A DNA stretch of 64,000 nucleotides from Jiangella aurantiaca (GCF_004349105.1 NZ_SMLB01000001.1:298310-362309), one strand, 5' to 3'; counted from the first letter of the stretch, positions 8,223 to 16,563 are shown. Notes: generated by a model not told the origin, from the letters alone. Translations and numbers: made by a program.

Positions 8223-8824
8223 CCCTGCTGACCGGCGCCTACGTGCCTGGCCGCTCGGTGGTGCACCGGACGCCGGCCGGGCTGAAGCTGGCGGTGCTGG
8301 CGGCTGCGTGCACCGCCCTGGTGTTCGCGCGGTCGCTGGTCGCGGTCGGCGTGGCGACGGCGGTCGTGGTGGCGCTGTATGCGCTGGCCCGGGTGGGCGT
8401 CCGGGCCGCGTGGGGGCAGCTGCGGCCGCTGCGCTGGCTGGTCGTCGTGCTGCTGGTGGTGCAGGTGCTGATCGCCGACCTGCCGACGGCGGTCGCGCTG
8501 ACGGCGCGGCTGGTGCTCGCCGTCGCGCTGGCCGCGCTGGTGACGCTGACGACCCGGACGACGGACCTGATGGCTGCGCTGGAACGGGCCTTGCGGCCGT
8601 TGCGCCGGGCCGGGGTGGATCCGGGGCGGGTGTCGCTGCTGATGTCGCTGGCGCTGCGCAGCGTGCCCGTCGTCGCCGGGATCGCCGGCCGGATCCGGGA
8701 GGCCCGCTGCGCCCGCGGCCGCGAGCGCAGCGTCCGCGCGTTCGCCGTCCCCCTCGTCGTCGGCGTGCTGCGGCACGCCGACGCGATGGGCGAGGCCCTG
8801 CAGGCCCGCGGCCTCGACGACTGA
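8219..8824 (+). CDS. bioN: ECF transporter transmembrane component EcfT/BioN
   Basis: 201 residues. Four to five hydrophobic segments in the first 120 residues are followed by the cytoplasmic coupling helices typical of EcfT, including two Ala-Arg-Gly signatures, EARCARGRER and EALQARGLDD. These helices normally dock into the two ATPase subunits. The GTG at 8219 overlaps the thiolase stop. It is the last gene of the bioY operon and no ATPase gene follows: the next gene, on the other strand, is PhoD. Transport would need a shared ATPase encoded elsewhere. Confidence 0.88.
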   Translation: MTLLTGAYVPGRSVVHRTPAGLKLAVLAAACTALVFARSLVAVGVATAVVVALYALARVGVRAAWGQLRPLRWLVVVLLVVQVLIADLPTAVALTARLVLAVALAALVTLTTRTTDLMAALERALRPLRRAGVDPGRVSLLMSLALRSVPVVAGIAGRIREARCARGRERSVRAFAVPLVVGVLRHADAMGEALQARGLDD

Positions 8825-8836
8825 CCGGCCCGGAAT

Positions 8837-10417
8837 CTACGAGGCGACCTGGGCGATGCCGGGGACGCCGGCCTCTACGTGGAGACTGGCGCGGGTGGTG
8901 ACCGGCGCGTCCGGCCGGCGCACGTACGGGACCACCCGGTAGTCGGTGCGCCAGGTGTCGGGCGTCAGGGTGCAAGTGGCGTAGCCGCGCTGGACATTGT
9001 GGAACTTCATGTGCGGGTTCTCAGCCAGCCACACGGCGCCGAGCGCGTCCTGGTCGGCGCCGTCGCCGCCGGCGCTGAGCGACGTGGCGAGGAACTCGGT
9101 GCCGACGGTGGCCGACCCGGGGTCGTCGAAGTTCGCCTTGAGGTCGGCGGCGACGCTGCGGTGCGCGTCGCCGGTGACCACGACGAAGTTGTCGACGCCG
9201 CGCTCGCGGACGCCGTCGAGCAGCCGGCTCCGGGCCGCGGCGTAGCCGTCCCAGGTGTCCATGCCGAACGCCTGCACCGGTCCGGCCTCGTGGTCGGCCT
9301 GCATCATGAAGATCTGGTTGGCCATCACCTTCCACGTCGCCGGCGAGTCCGCGAGCCCGTCCAGCAGCCATGCCTCCTGTGCGTCGCCGAGCATGGTGCG
9401 GGCCGGGTCCAGCCGGTCGGCGCAGTCGATCTGCCGGCCGTCGCCACAGGCCTGGTCGTCGCGGTACTGGCGGGTGTCGACGACGTTGAAGTCGGCCAGC
9501 GTGCCGTACCGCAGCCGCCGGTAGAGCTGCATGTCCGGCCCGACCGGCATCGACGCGCGGCGCAGCGGCATGTTCTCGTAGTACGCCTTCAGCGCGGCGA
9601 TGCGCCGGGCCTGGAACTCCGCGCCGCCCACGCCGCCGCCGTCGACGTCGTCGGCCCAGTTGTTGTCGATCTCGTGGTCGTCGAGCACCACGATCCATGG
9701 CGCGGCGGCGTGCGCGGCCTGCAGGTCCGGGTCGCTCTTGTACTGGCTGTAGCGGATGCGGTAGTCGGTCAGCGAGCGGCACTCGACGGCGGGCAGGTGG
9801 GCGCGGCCGATGGTGCCGACGTTGGGGCCCTCGTAGATGTAGTCGCCGAGGTGCACGACGAGATCGACGTCCTCCTCGGCGAGGTGGCGGTGCGCGGTGA
9901 AGTAGCCGTCGGCGTAGTTCTGGCAGCTGGCGTAGGCGAAGCGCACCTGGTCAGGGCGGGCATCGGCGGCCGGGGCGGTGCGGGTGTGGCCGACGGGGCT
10001 CAGTTCGCGGCCGGCGCGGAACCGGTACCAGTAATCGCGGCCCGGCTCCAGCCCGCCGACCTCCGCGTGCACCGAGTGTGCCAGCTCCGGCGTCGCACGG
10101 ACGGCGCCGGCCCGCTCGACCTGCCGGAACTGAGGGTCGCGGGCGATCTGCCACTCGACCGGAACCGCCCGCCCACCCATGCCGCCGCTGCCGTCGGCCG
10201 CCAGCGGCTCAGGCGCCAGCCGTGTCCACAGCACGACGCCGTCGGGCAGCGGGTCGCCCGAGGCGACGCCGAGCGTGAAGGGGTTGTCGCGGAACAGCGG
10301 GTTGGCGCGGACCGGCGCGGCTGAGAACCCGGCCAGCGCGGCGGTGAACGTCAGCACGCCACCGCCGGTCACGGCGAGGAACCGGCGGCGGTCGAGGGTG
10401 GACGGCGATGCGGGCAC
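8837..10417 (-). CDS. phoD: exported alkaline phosphatase D (PhoD)
   Basis: 526 residues. A Tat signal peptide (DRRRFLAVTGGGVLTFTAAL) is followed by the N-terminal PhoD domain and the metallophosphatase core: ASCQNYADGYFTAHRHLAEE, VVHLGDYIYEG, VVLDDHEIDNNWADD and VVTGDAHRS are the metal-ligand motifs. PhoD enzymes are extracellular calcium/iron phosphodiester- and monoesterases expressed on phosphate starvation. GTG at 10417 is chosen because GGAGG stands 6 nt upstream and the Tat signal begins there; the frame extends to 10516 but without a ribosome site. No Pho box was evident upstream. It converges on bioN. Confidence 0.93.
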   Translation of the reverse strand: MPASPSTLDRRRFLAVTGGGVLTFTAALAGFSAAPVRANPLFRDNPFTLGVASGDPLPDGVVLWTRLAPEPLAADGSGGMGGRAVPVEWQIARDPQFRQVERAGAVRATPELAHSVHAEVGGLEPGRDYWYRFRAGRELSPVGHTRTAPAADARPDQVRFAYASCQNYADGYFTAHRHLAEEDVDLVVHLGDYIYEGPNVGTIGRAHLPAVECRSLTDYRIRYSQYKSDPDLQAAHAAAPWIVVLDDHEIDNNWADDVDGGGVGGAEFQARRIAALKAYYENMPLRRASMPVGPDMQLYRRLRYGTLADFNVVDTRQYRDDQACGDGRQIDCADRLDPARTMLGDAQEAWLLDGLADSPATWKVMANQIFMMQADHEAGPVQAFGMDTWDGYAAARSRLLDGVRERGVDNFVVVTGDAHRSVAADLKANFDDPGSATVGTEFLATSLSAGGDGADQDALGAVWLAENPHMKFHNVQRGYATCTLTPDTWRTDYRVVPYVRRPDAPVTTRASLHVEAGVPGIAQVAS

Positions 10418-10577
10418 GGGCGACCTCCGGAGGGTGTGGGTGCCGATCGCATCACAGTTGTCCCGACTACCGGTCGAGGCCGAAATGAACGGCCGGCGTC
10501 GGTGTGGTGAAGTCATAGGTGACGCCGGTGGGCGCTCCGACTCGGCCCAGAGATCCGCGGCCTGCGGCCGTAGGGAC

Positions 10578-10599
10578 CGAGGGGGAGCGACCTCCCTCG
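10578..10599 (-). terminator. possible hairpin terminator after the amidase gene
   Basis: CGAGGGGGAG and CCTCCCTCG can pair with a 3-nt loop about 30 nt after the amidase stop. No U-tract. The rest of the 212-bp gap shows nothing else. Confidence 0.35.
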
Positions 10600-10629
10600 A
10601 ATGGTCGTCGCTCTCCGTCGGTCACCACG

Positions 10630-12117
10630 TCAGACCATGGCGGTGTAGCGGTTCCAGGTGGTGGCGGTGCCGAGCTGGACGCGGGATGCGAAGGTTCCGT
10701 TGCCTCGTCCGGGCAGGAGGAAGAGCTTGCCGGTGTTCTCGCGGGCGATCACGTCGGGATGGTTGTTGCCGTTGAAGTCGCCGACTCCGACGAGTGCGGT
10801 GTAGCGGTTCCAATCGGTGGCGGTGCCGATCTGCGTGCGGGATGCGAAGGTTCCGTTGCCTCGTCCGGGCAGGAGGAAGAGCTTGCCGGTGTTCTCGCGG
10901 GCGATCACGTCGGTGTTGCCGTCGCCGTTGAAGTCGTGGTCCGGGACGGGCGGTGGGTTCAGGACGGTGTCCGTGCCGGCGCGGATGGCGCCCAGCTGGG
11001 CGTACAGCAGCTCGCCCGGGCACTCCGTGGCGCCACCGTCGCGGTGCCCCGCGATCGTGGGCAGGGTCTGCTGGTTCGGGTAGGCGAAGGTGCCGTTCGG
11101 GTCGACGTCGTGGAGGCCGAACTTCCAGGCGAACAGCCGCGCGTAGGCGTCGAGGACCGCCTGCCCGGGCTGGGCCGCGGTGAACTCGCCGAGCGCGGCG
11201 ACGCCGACCGAGTAGCTGTTGTACCCCGCGACGTGCGCGCCGACGACGGCCCGGTCGATGCCGCCCCAGCGGCCCTCCCAGATGCGTCCGAACCGGTCGA
11301 CGAAGAAGTTGTAGCCGATGTCGCGCCAGCCGCGGCCGACGACGTGGTACTCGTAGATGCCCCGCAGGATGGCCGGCACGTCGGCCTCGGTGTACGTGTT
11401 GGTGCCGGCGGTGTGGTGGACGAAGCCGCCCTGGACGTCGCCGTAGAGCGGGTCGGTCTGCTCACGCAGCGACTCGTCCGCGCCCCAGGCGGCCCGGCTG
11501 TAGATGACCGGCATGGGAGCGTCCGCGCTGGCGGCGGCAGACGACGGCGCGCTGGCAGGTGCCGCCTCGGCCGGCGCCGGTGCCGCGTCCGCAGCGGCCG
11601 TGCCGGGGTCGATCAGGGTGACCTCGAGACCCGCGGGCAGCTCGCCGTCCGGCGTCTCGATCCGGACCTCGATCGCCTCGGAGCCGGGCAGGACCACCGG
11701 GTCGGTGCCGCGTCGCGCCTCCGCCGCCTCGGCCGTGCCCGGATCGGGCGCATGGCCGTCGTCGTGCACCTCGTACCAGGGCGTCCACGTGTCGGCGCCG
11801 CGGGCCCGGATCTGGATGTGGATGTCGGACGGGCCCTCGGCGGCCGGCCAGGTGACGGCGGCGACGTCGAACCGTTCGGTCTCGATCGGGCCGGCGCCGA
11901 CGGTGGATTCACCGGCCCGCGCCGTCGCGTCGGTGCCGGTGAGGAGGTCGTCGAGCGCGATCGTCTGGACGGTGGTCTCGGCGGCCTCGGTGGGCACCGG
12001 GTCGTCCGTGCCGCTGCCGCTGGCCGGCAGTGCGGTGAGACCGACCGCGGCCAGCGTCACGACGGCGAGTGCGGCCGGGACGGTGCGGCGGCGGGCTTCT
12101 ACATTTCGGGGATGCAT
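10630..12117 (-). CDS. secreted PGRP-type N-acetylmuramoyl-L-alanine amidase with FG-GAP repeats
   Basis: 495 residues. An N-terminal signal region with a hydrophobic stretch (residues 13-33) leads to a domain common before actinobacterial PGRP amidases (about 45-170), an Ala/Pro linker (172-202), then the PGRP/amidase_2 domain (203-380): SRAAWGADESLRE, GFVHHTAGTNTYTEADVPAI with zinc-ligand histidines at 234/235, RDIGYNFFVDRFGRIWEGR, and GHRDGGATECPG. Two 52-residue FG-GAP units (about 394-442 and 446-495: DFNGDGNTDVIARENTGKLF) close the protein, which stops abruptly at the end of the second. It should cleave peptidoglycan outside the cell; FG-GAP repeats often bind calcium and ligands. It follows the PHP gene by 50 nt on the same strand. 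Confidence 0.9.
   Translation of the reverse strand: MHPRNVEARRRTVPAALAVVTLAAVGLTALPASGSGTDDPVPTEAAETTVQTIALDDLLTGTDATARAGESTVGAGPIETERFDVAAVTWPAAEGPSDIHIQIRARGADTWTPWYEVHDDGHAPDPGTAEAAEARRGTDPVVLPGSEAIEVRIETPDGELPAGLEVTLIDPGTAAADAAPAPAEAAPASAPSSAAASADAPMPVIYSRAAWGADESLREQTDPLYGDVQGGFVHHTAGTNTYTEADVPAILRGIYEYHVVGRGWRDIGYNFFVDRFGRIWEGRWGGIDRAVVGAHVAGYNSYSVGVAALGEFTAAQPGQAVLDAYARLFAWKFGLHDVDPNGTFAYPNQQTLPTIAGHRDGGATECPGELLYAQLGAIRAGTDTVLNPPPVPDHDFNGDGNTDVIARENTGKLFLLPGRGNGTFASRTQIGTATDWNRYTALVGVGDFNGNNHPDVIARENTGKLFLLPGRGNGTFASRVQLGTATTWNRYTAMV
10681..10913 (-). repeat. exact 77-bp direct repeat inside the amidase gene
   Basis: Bases 10681-10757 and 10837-10913 are identical, 156 bp apart, which equals one 52-codon FG-GAP unit. 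The identity at synonymous positions shows a recent duplication or gene conversion. It may allow repeat number to change by slippage or recombination. Confidence 0.9.
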
Positions 12118-12167
12118 CGACACGAGGGCGAAATGTACCGGTTCGTGGGCGCGGCCGGTAGTCCGGC

Positions 12168-13490
12168 TCAGGCGGGGTCGAACCACCAGGGGCTGGAGTA
12201 GGCGATCCCGAAGTCGTTGCAGGGATGGCCGTCCGGGCCCGGCGTCCCGTTCGGCTGGGACGGGTCTGAGACGCGCAGGACGACCCAGTCGCCGTCGTCG
12301 CTGTCGAGGGGGACGGTGAACCGCGTGACCCTGCCGGCCGCGGCCTCGATCACGTCGGCGACCTCCGGGACACCCTCGCCGGGTCGCAGCACCTGGATGT
12401 CCAGCCGCACGCCGTCCCATTCGGCGCCGCGGTCGAGGTCGATGGCGAACCGGATGTCGCCGCGGGCACGCCGGATGGAGCCGCCCATCGGCGCACCGTC
12501 CGCCGTCGCATCCAGCCGCAGACCCGAGACCCGGGTGGCGAAGAACCGCCGCTCTGTCATCGCCTGGTAGACGGCCTCGCGGGTGTTCTCGGTGACCCAC
12601 ATCCCGGTGCGGCCCTTGCCCTCCGGGAAGCCCCAGTCGGTGCCGTGCTCGTCGGTGACGCCGGACAGCCCGGGCCGCCAGCCGGCGTTCAGGCAGGTCA
12701 CCAGTGGTGAGCTGACGCCCTTGGTCCAGCCCTCGAAGAGGTAGTCGTCGTATCGGTTGAACATCTCCATGCTGACCAGCTGGTCGTGCGCCTTCGGCTC
12801 GTACCGGAAGTCGTTGAACCGGCCCGGCTCGCGGCCCGGGTGGTTGAACCCGGCCAGCCCGTCGGCGCCGCCGTCGCCAAGCCCGAAGAAGGCGTCTTCG
12901 CGCGTCAGCCAGCGGTAGAAACCGCCCATCAGCGTCGCGTCGAGCACGTCGGTGTAGGCGTCGGTGAACCACACGTTGACGTGGCCGAGCAGCGGGTTCG
13001 TCCACTCGAAGCCACGGATCGCGGTGAACACGCCCGGCTCGTCCGCGGCGTCGGCCAGCTCCCGGGTGCGGCGCCAGCCGCCACGACTCAGCCCGGTGAT
13101 CTGGTTGACGCCGTCGGGCAGCAGCGGGTCGAGGATGCTCAGCACGCCGTCGGACAGCGTCGCGTGGTCGGTGAGCGCGGCGACGTCGAGGCCGGCGGAG
13201 CGCATGGACTCGTAGGCCAGCGCGGGGTCGCCGGAGCCGTCGGAGAGCAGCGTGTGGTTGTGCAGGTCGGCGTGGACGAGCGTGCGGCCGAGGGTGATCC
13301 GGGAGGCGCGCTCGGCGCCGGGCGCACCGGACGCGGTGCGGGTGACGCCCGCGGCGGCGTCGGCGGTACCGGTCGTGCCGGCGGCGGCGGCCAGGATCAG
13401 CCCGCCGGCGGCGCCGGAGAGGACGTCGCGCCGGCTCAGCCCATTGGCGTGCTCGTCGCCGTGCAGGTGCTGGTGGTCCGCGTCGCTCAT
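12168..13490 (-). CDS. Tat-exported PHP-domain metallohydrolase (CehA/McbA type)
   Basis: 440 residues. The signal peptide carries the twin-arginine motif LSRRDVLSGAAGGLILAAAA. The PHP metal site is visible as VHADLHNHTLLSDGSGDP, ALTDHATLSDGVL and GFNHPGREPGRFNDF, followed by a C-terminal beta domain (WDGVRLDIQVLRPGEGVPEV). Relatives annotated CehA/McbA hydrolyse carbamates or esters, while others may be phosphoesterases; the substrate cannot be read from sequence. ATG 13490 is the start nearest the Tat signal. It precedes the amidase on the same strand and may share its message. The gene diverges from the membrane protein at 13555. Confidence 0.85.
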   Translation of the reverse strand: MSDADHQHLHGDEHANGLSRRDVLSGAAGGLILAAAAGTTGTADAAAGVTRTASGAPGAERASRITLGRTLVHADLHNHTLLSDGSGDPALAYESMRSAGLDVAALTDHATLSDGVLSILDPLLPDGVNQITGLSRGGWRRTRELADAADEPGVFTAIRGFEWTNPLLGHVNVWFTDAYTDVLDATLMGGFYRWLTREDAFFGLGDGGADGLAGFNHPGREPGRFNDFRYEPKAHDQLVSMEMFNRYDDYLFEGWTKGVSSPLVTCLNAGWRPGLSGVTDEHGTDWGFPEGKGRTGMWVTENTREAVYQAMTERRFFATRVSGLRLDATADGAPMGGSIRRARGDIRFAIDLDRGAEWDGVRLDIQVLRPGEGVPEVADVIEAAAGRVTRFTVPLDSDDGDWVVLRVSDPSQPNGTPGPDGHPCNDFGIAYSSPWWFDPA

Positions 13491-13542
13491 GCTCCGATCA
13501 CACACCCTCCCTCGCGGTCGGCCTTCACCCTATGCGAGCGGC

Positions 13543-13548
13543 TAGCCT
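13543..13548 (+). promoter_or_regulatory. candidate -10 box of a leaderless transcript
   Basis: TAGCCT stands 6 nt before the GTG at 13555 and there is no Shine-Dalgarno sequence. Same geometry as at 1212 and 49147. Confidence 0.55.
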
Positions 13549-13554
13549 CCTCTC

Positions 13555-14874
13555 GTGCTGGTGTTGGCGGTCACGGCGTTCTCCGTCGCCTGGTGGCTGG
13601 GGCTCTACCTGGCCGGCCGCGACCCCGCCGACCCCGCGATGCGCCGCGCCGGGCTGGGTCTGGTGTCGTACGCGCTGGCGCTGGCGCTGGCGCCGTTCGA
13701 CGGATCCGTCGTCGACGCGCTCGGGTACGTGTTCGCGGGACTCCCGGCGCTGATCTGGACCGGCGTGCTGCTGGCCCTGCTGCCGGACGGCGCGCCGTGG
13801 CGGGCACCGGCCGAGCGGGTGTGGCGGTGGGCGGTGCTCCCGCTGGGTGTCGCCGAGCTGGCGGCGGCCGCGGTCGTGGGCGGCGGGTGGGAGCCGCTGA
13901 CGGCGGTGCTGGTGCTGCTCCCGCTGGCCGCGGCGTTGTGGCTCGTGCTGCGGGCGCGGACCGCACCGTTCGAGCTGCGGCAGGGCGTCGTCGTGCTGGC
14001 GACGCTGCTGTTCGGGCTCGGTGCGGTGGTCGTGCTGGTGCCGCTGGGCTGGGTCCCGGACGGCGTCGTGCTGACGGCCGTCGGGATCGACCTCGTCGTT
14101 CTCGGCGTCGTCGTCGCGATGACGAACGCGCTGGAGGCGGGCGAGGCACTGGGCGCGGATCTGCGCCGGTCCGCCGTCGGGGCGCTGCTCGCGGCGGTGG
14201 TGTTCGGCGGGCAGGTCGGGCTGGTCGCGCTGGCGTCGGGCTCCAGCGACGCGCTGCGGGCGCTCGCCTTCGGCGTCGTCGGCGCCGCGATCGCCGTCGT
14301 GACGCTGGCCAGCGCGGTCCAGGCGGCCGTGGACCGGCTGGCGTTCGCCGGCGCGCCGGAGCTGCGCGAGTCGCGGGCCGAGCTGCGCGACGCGTCCGAC
14401 GCGCTGCCCCGCCGCGACGAACGTCACCACCTCGACGACCTCGACGACGACGCGTTCGCCCGGCTGGTCCGCGACGCGCTGCGCAACTACGGCGACCTCG
14501 GCAAGCTGGTGTCCAGCCCGCTGCTCGCACTGCCCGCCGTCGACGCCCGGCTGGCCGGGACCGGCCGCGACGGTCACGCCCTGGACCGCGCGACCGAGCT
14601 GAAGGCGCTGCTGCTGGAGAGCATCGAACGGCTGCGTCCCCGCGACGCGGAGTTCGGGACCAGCGAGGAGTGGCGGCACTTCAACGCGCTCTACTTCCCG
14701 TACGTCGCCGGGATCCGCCCGTACCGGCGGCAGCCCGATCTCAGCGGCCTCGACGACACCTCGCGGCGCGCGTTCGACTGGCTTCGCCGGTACGTTCCCG
14801 AGCGGACGCTCTACAACTGGCAGAACGCCGCCGCCCGGATCGTCGCGCACGATCTGCGCACCCGGAGCGGCTGA
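13555..14874 (+). CDS. polytopic membrane protein with soluble C-terminal domain
   Basis: 439 residues, family not recognised. About eight hydrophobic helices fill residues 1-265 (VLAVTAFSVAWWLGLYLAG, LIWTGVLLALLPDG, LTAVLVLLPLAAALWLVLRA, GVVVLATLLFGLGAVVVLV, GIDLVVLGVVVAM and others). The remaining 170 residues are hydrophilic and charged, with an acidic stretch HHLDDLDDDAF and a C-terminal part (ALYFPYVAGIRPYRRQPDLS, FDWLRRYVPERTLYNWQNAA) that looks like a folded helical domain. This arrangement suggests a membrane sensor feeding a cytoplasmic domain. Likely leaderless (TAGCCT 6 nt upstream). The C-terminal part has no histidine-kinase or cyclase motifs. Confidence 0.75.
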   Translation: MLVLAVTAFSVAWWLGLYLAGRDPADPAMRRAGLGLVSYALALALAPFDGSVVDALGYVFAGLPALIWTGVLLALLPDGAPWRAPAERVWRWAVLPLGVAELAAAAVVGGGWEPLTAVLVLLPLAAALWLVLRARTAPFELRQGVVVLATLLFGLGAVVVLVPLGWVPDGVVLTAVGIDLVVLGVVVAMTNALEAGEALGADLRRSAVGALLAAVVFGGQVGLVALASGSSDALRALAFGVVGAAIAVVTLASAVQAAVDRLAFAGAPELRESRAELRDASDALPRRDERHHLDDLDDDAFARLVRDALRNYGDLGKLVSSPLLALPAVDARLAGTGRDGHALDRATELKALLLESIERLRPRDAEFGTSEEWRHFNALYFPYVAGIRPYRRQPDLSGLDDTSRRAFDWLRRYVPERTLYNWQNAAARIVAHDLRTRSG

Positions 14875-14876
14875 AC

Positions 14877-14914
14877 TGGCAGTACTTGGCAGTGCCCGGT
14901 CTGTGGTCGGCAGT
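14877..14914 (+). promoter_or_regulatory. iterated GGCAGT motif upstream of small membrane gene
   Basis: GGCAGT occurs three times: within 14877-14883, 14887-14893 and 14908-14914, about 10-11 and 21 bp apart, that is on the same DNA face. This is the spacing of cooperative regulator sites. The regulator is unknown. Confidence 0.35.
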
Positions 14915-14969
14915 GGATTCCGGGCGACGGTCGTGGTGTCCGAACGACATCACGAAGGAGCTGGTCACC

Positions 14970-15404
14970 GTGGCCACTGGAACTGCCGGAACCGCCGCCC
15001 GCACCCCCGCCGTCGCCCGGATCCGGGAGACGCCGCTGCTGCGCTGGACCCTGGAGCTGGACGGCATCGCGACCGCCCTGAACGGTCTGGTGTACGTGCT
15101 CGCGGCCGGGTGGGTGGGCGACCACCTGGGCCTGCCGACGGCGCTGCTCTACCCGGCGGGCGCGTTCCTCGTCGTGGTCGGCGCGCTGGTCTTCACCGTG
15201 TCGACGCGGCGGGAGGCGCCGGTCCTCTGGGTGGGCGCGATCCTCGTCCTCAACGCCGTCTGGGCGATCGACAGCGTGATCGTCGCCGCGGCCGGCTGGT
15301 TCGACCCGACCACCGCCGGGACGGTGTGGATCCTGCTGCAGGCCGGGCTGGTCGCCCTCTTCGCCGTCCTGCAGTGGGCCGGCCTGAAGCGGGCCCGCCG
15401 CTGA
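14970..15404 (+). CDS. small four-helix membrane protein
   Basis: 144 residues, not recognised. Four transmembrane segments are clear: LDGIATALNGLVYVLAAGW, LYPAGAFLVVVGALVF, GAILVLNAVWAIDSVIVAAA and WILLQAGLVALFAVLQWAGL, ending in the basic tail KRARR. A 30-residue hydrophilic N-terminus precedes them. GTG 14970 has AAGGAG 9 nt upstream. An iterated GGCAGT motif stands upstream and may control it. Family A repeat copy 2 follows about 100 nt after the stop. Confidence 0.75.
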   Translation: MATGTAGTAARTPAVARIRETPLLRWTLELDGIATALNGLVYVLAAGWVGDHLGLPTALLYPAGAFLVVVGALVFTVSTRREAPVLWVGAILVLNAVWAIDSVIVAAAGWFDPTTAGTVWILLQAGLVALFAVLQWAGLKRARR

Positions 15405-15503
15405 CCCCGTCCCTCGGCCCATGCGGACCCCCGGCCCCGGCGCGCATGAGCCCGCGCCGGGGCCGGTCGGCGTGCCCTCGGGAAGTGGCCCGATCCACCC
15501 GAA

Positions 15504-15575
15504 GTCGATCTTGGAGTAGTTCGGCCATCTAACGGACAAATCGGACCGGAATTGCCGAACAACTCCAAGATCAAC
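15504..15575 (+). repeat. family A palindromic repeat, copy 2
   Basis: Imperfect 21-bp terminal inverted repeats (two mismatches) at 15504-15524 and 15555-15575, each containing GATCTTGGAGT or its complement. The interior CATCTAACGGACAAATCG matches the copy-1 core at 16 of 18 bases. It ends 15 nt before the start of the decayed ABC gene at 15591. Confidence 0.82.
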
Positions 15576-15590
15576 GCGGAGGTGGGGGAG

Positions 15591-15741
15591 ATGCTGGTCG
15601 AGTGCCGCGACGTCGCCAAGTACTTCGGGGGTATGCGGGCGCTGGACGGGGTGACGCTCGACGTCCGGGCGGGGAGCTGGTCGGGCTGGTCGGCCGAACG
15701 GCTCCGGCAAGACGACGCTGGTCAACCTGCTGTCCGGGGCG
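15591..15741 (+). pseudogene. relic of an ABC-transporter ATPase (5' end only)
   Basis: A start with GGTGGGGGAG just upstream of ATG 15591 reads MLVECRDVAKYFGGMRALDG, the typical first strand and A-loop of a LivG-like or other ABC ATPase. Near 15671-15676 one base seems lost (GCGGGGAGCTG for GCGGGGGAGCTG), and another near 15691-15696. Restoring both recovers ELVGLVGPNGSGKTTLVNLL, an intact Walker A loop. Homology ends at about 15741 and the rest of the gene (Q-loop, signature, Walker B) is absent; the CPBP promoter begins 30 nt later. So this is a truncated, twice-frameshifted remnant lying beside a family A repeat. Function lost. Confidence 0.8.
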
Positions 15742-15771
15742 TGTGTCAAGCCCACGCTCAGGGAACGCCGC

Positions 15772-15777
15772 TACGCT
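15772..15777 (+). promoter_or_regulatory. candidate -10 box of a leaderless transcript
   Basis: TACGCT ends 6 nt before the GTG at 15784; no Shine-Dalgarno sequence is present. It supports 15784 as the start of the CPBP gene. Confidence 0.55.
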
Positions 15778-15783
15778 CGAACG

Positions 15784-16563
15784 GTGGTGACCCAGGACCT
15801 GCCCGCGGCCGGGACCGAGACGTCGCGGCGGCGGCTGACCGCCGAGCTCTGGATCGTCCTCGGGCTGTCACTGGGACAGTCCGCCGTCTACGCGATCGTC
15901 AGCTTGATCGCCAAGCTCACCCGGCCCGAACGGCTCAGCGAGCAGACCGCCACGCTCAACGCGCCCCGCAGCACCCGCGAGTACCTCGACCTCGCCTACC
16001 AGGTGCTGTCCATCGGGTTCGCGCTGGTGCCGGTCGCGCTGGCCCTGTACCTGCTGTCGGGGCCGGGACGCTCGGCGCTGCAGCGGATCGGGTTCGACCT
16101 CGGCCGGCCGGGCCGCGACCTGCTGTTCGGCGTCGGGCTGTCGCTGGTCATCGGGCTGCCGGGGCTGGGCATCTACTTCCTCGGGCACGCGCTGGACATG
16201 AACGTGTCGATCCTGCCGAGCACGCTCAACGCGTACTGGTGGACGGTGCCGGTGCTGATCCTGTCGGCGCTGCAGAACGCGGTCGTCGAGGAGGTCATCG
16301 TCGTCGGGTTCCTGATGACGCGGCTGAAGCAGCTGGGCTGGGAACTGCCGGCGATCATCGTGACGAGCGCGGTGCTGCGCGGCGCGTACCACCTGTACCA
16401 GGGCTACGGCATGGCCATCGGCAACATGCTGATGGGCGTCGTGTTCGCGTACGTCTACCATCGCACCGGCCGGGTGATGCCGCTGGTCGTCGCGCACTCG
16501 ATGCTCGACATCGTCTCGTTCGTCGGCTACGACCTCTTCGCCGACGAGCTGGGGCTGCCGTGA
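15784..16563 (+). CDS. CPBP-family intramembrane metalloprotease
   Basis: 259 residues with about eight hydrophobic segments. The CPBP (CaaX protease / Abi) motifs are present in order: NAVVEEVIVVGFLMTRL (Glu-Glu motif, with glycine where many members have arginine), RGAYHLYQGYGMAIGNMLMG (His) and VVAHSMLDI (His/Asp). Members are membrane glutamic/metal proteases similar to eukaryotic Rce1; bacterial substrates are mostly unknown, and some confer bacteriocin immunity. GTG 15784 is supported by TACGCT 6 nt upstream. Its TGA overlaps the start of the DUF3052 gene (GTGA). Confidence 0.85.
   Translation: MVTQDLPAAGTETSRRRLTAELWIVLGLSLGQSAVYAIVSLIAKLTRPERLSEQTATLNAPRSTREYLDLAYQVLSIGFALVPVALALYLLSGPGRSALQRIGFDLGRPGRDLLFGVGLSLVIGLPGLGIYFLGHALDMNVSILPSTLNAYWWTVPVLILSALQNAVVEEVIVVGFLMTRLKQLGWELPAIIVTSAVLRGAYHLYQGYGMAIGNMLMGVVFAYVYHRTGRVMPLVVAHSMLDIVSFVGYDLFADELGLP

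Noticed and set aside
10681..10913. Possible CRISPR-like array
   Set aside because: Only two units, in frame, coding for FG-GAP repeats.
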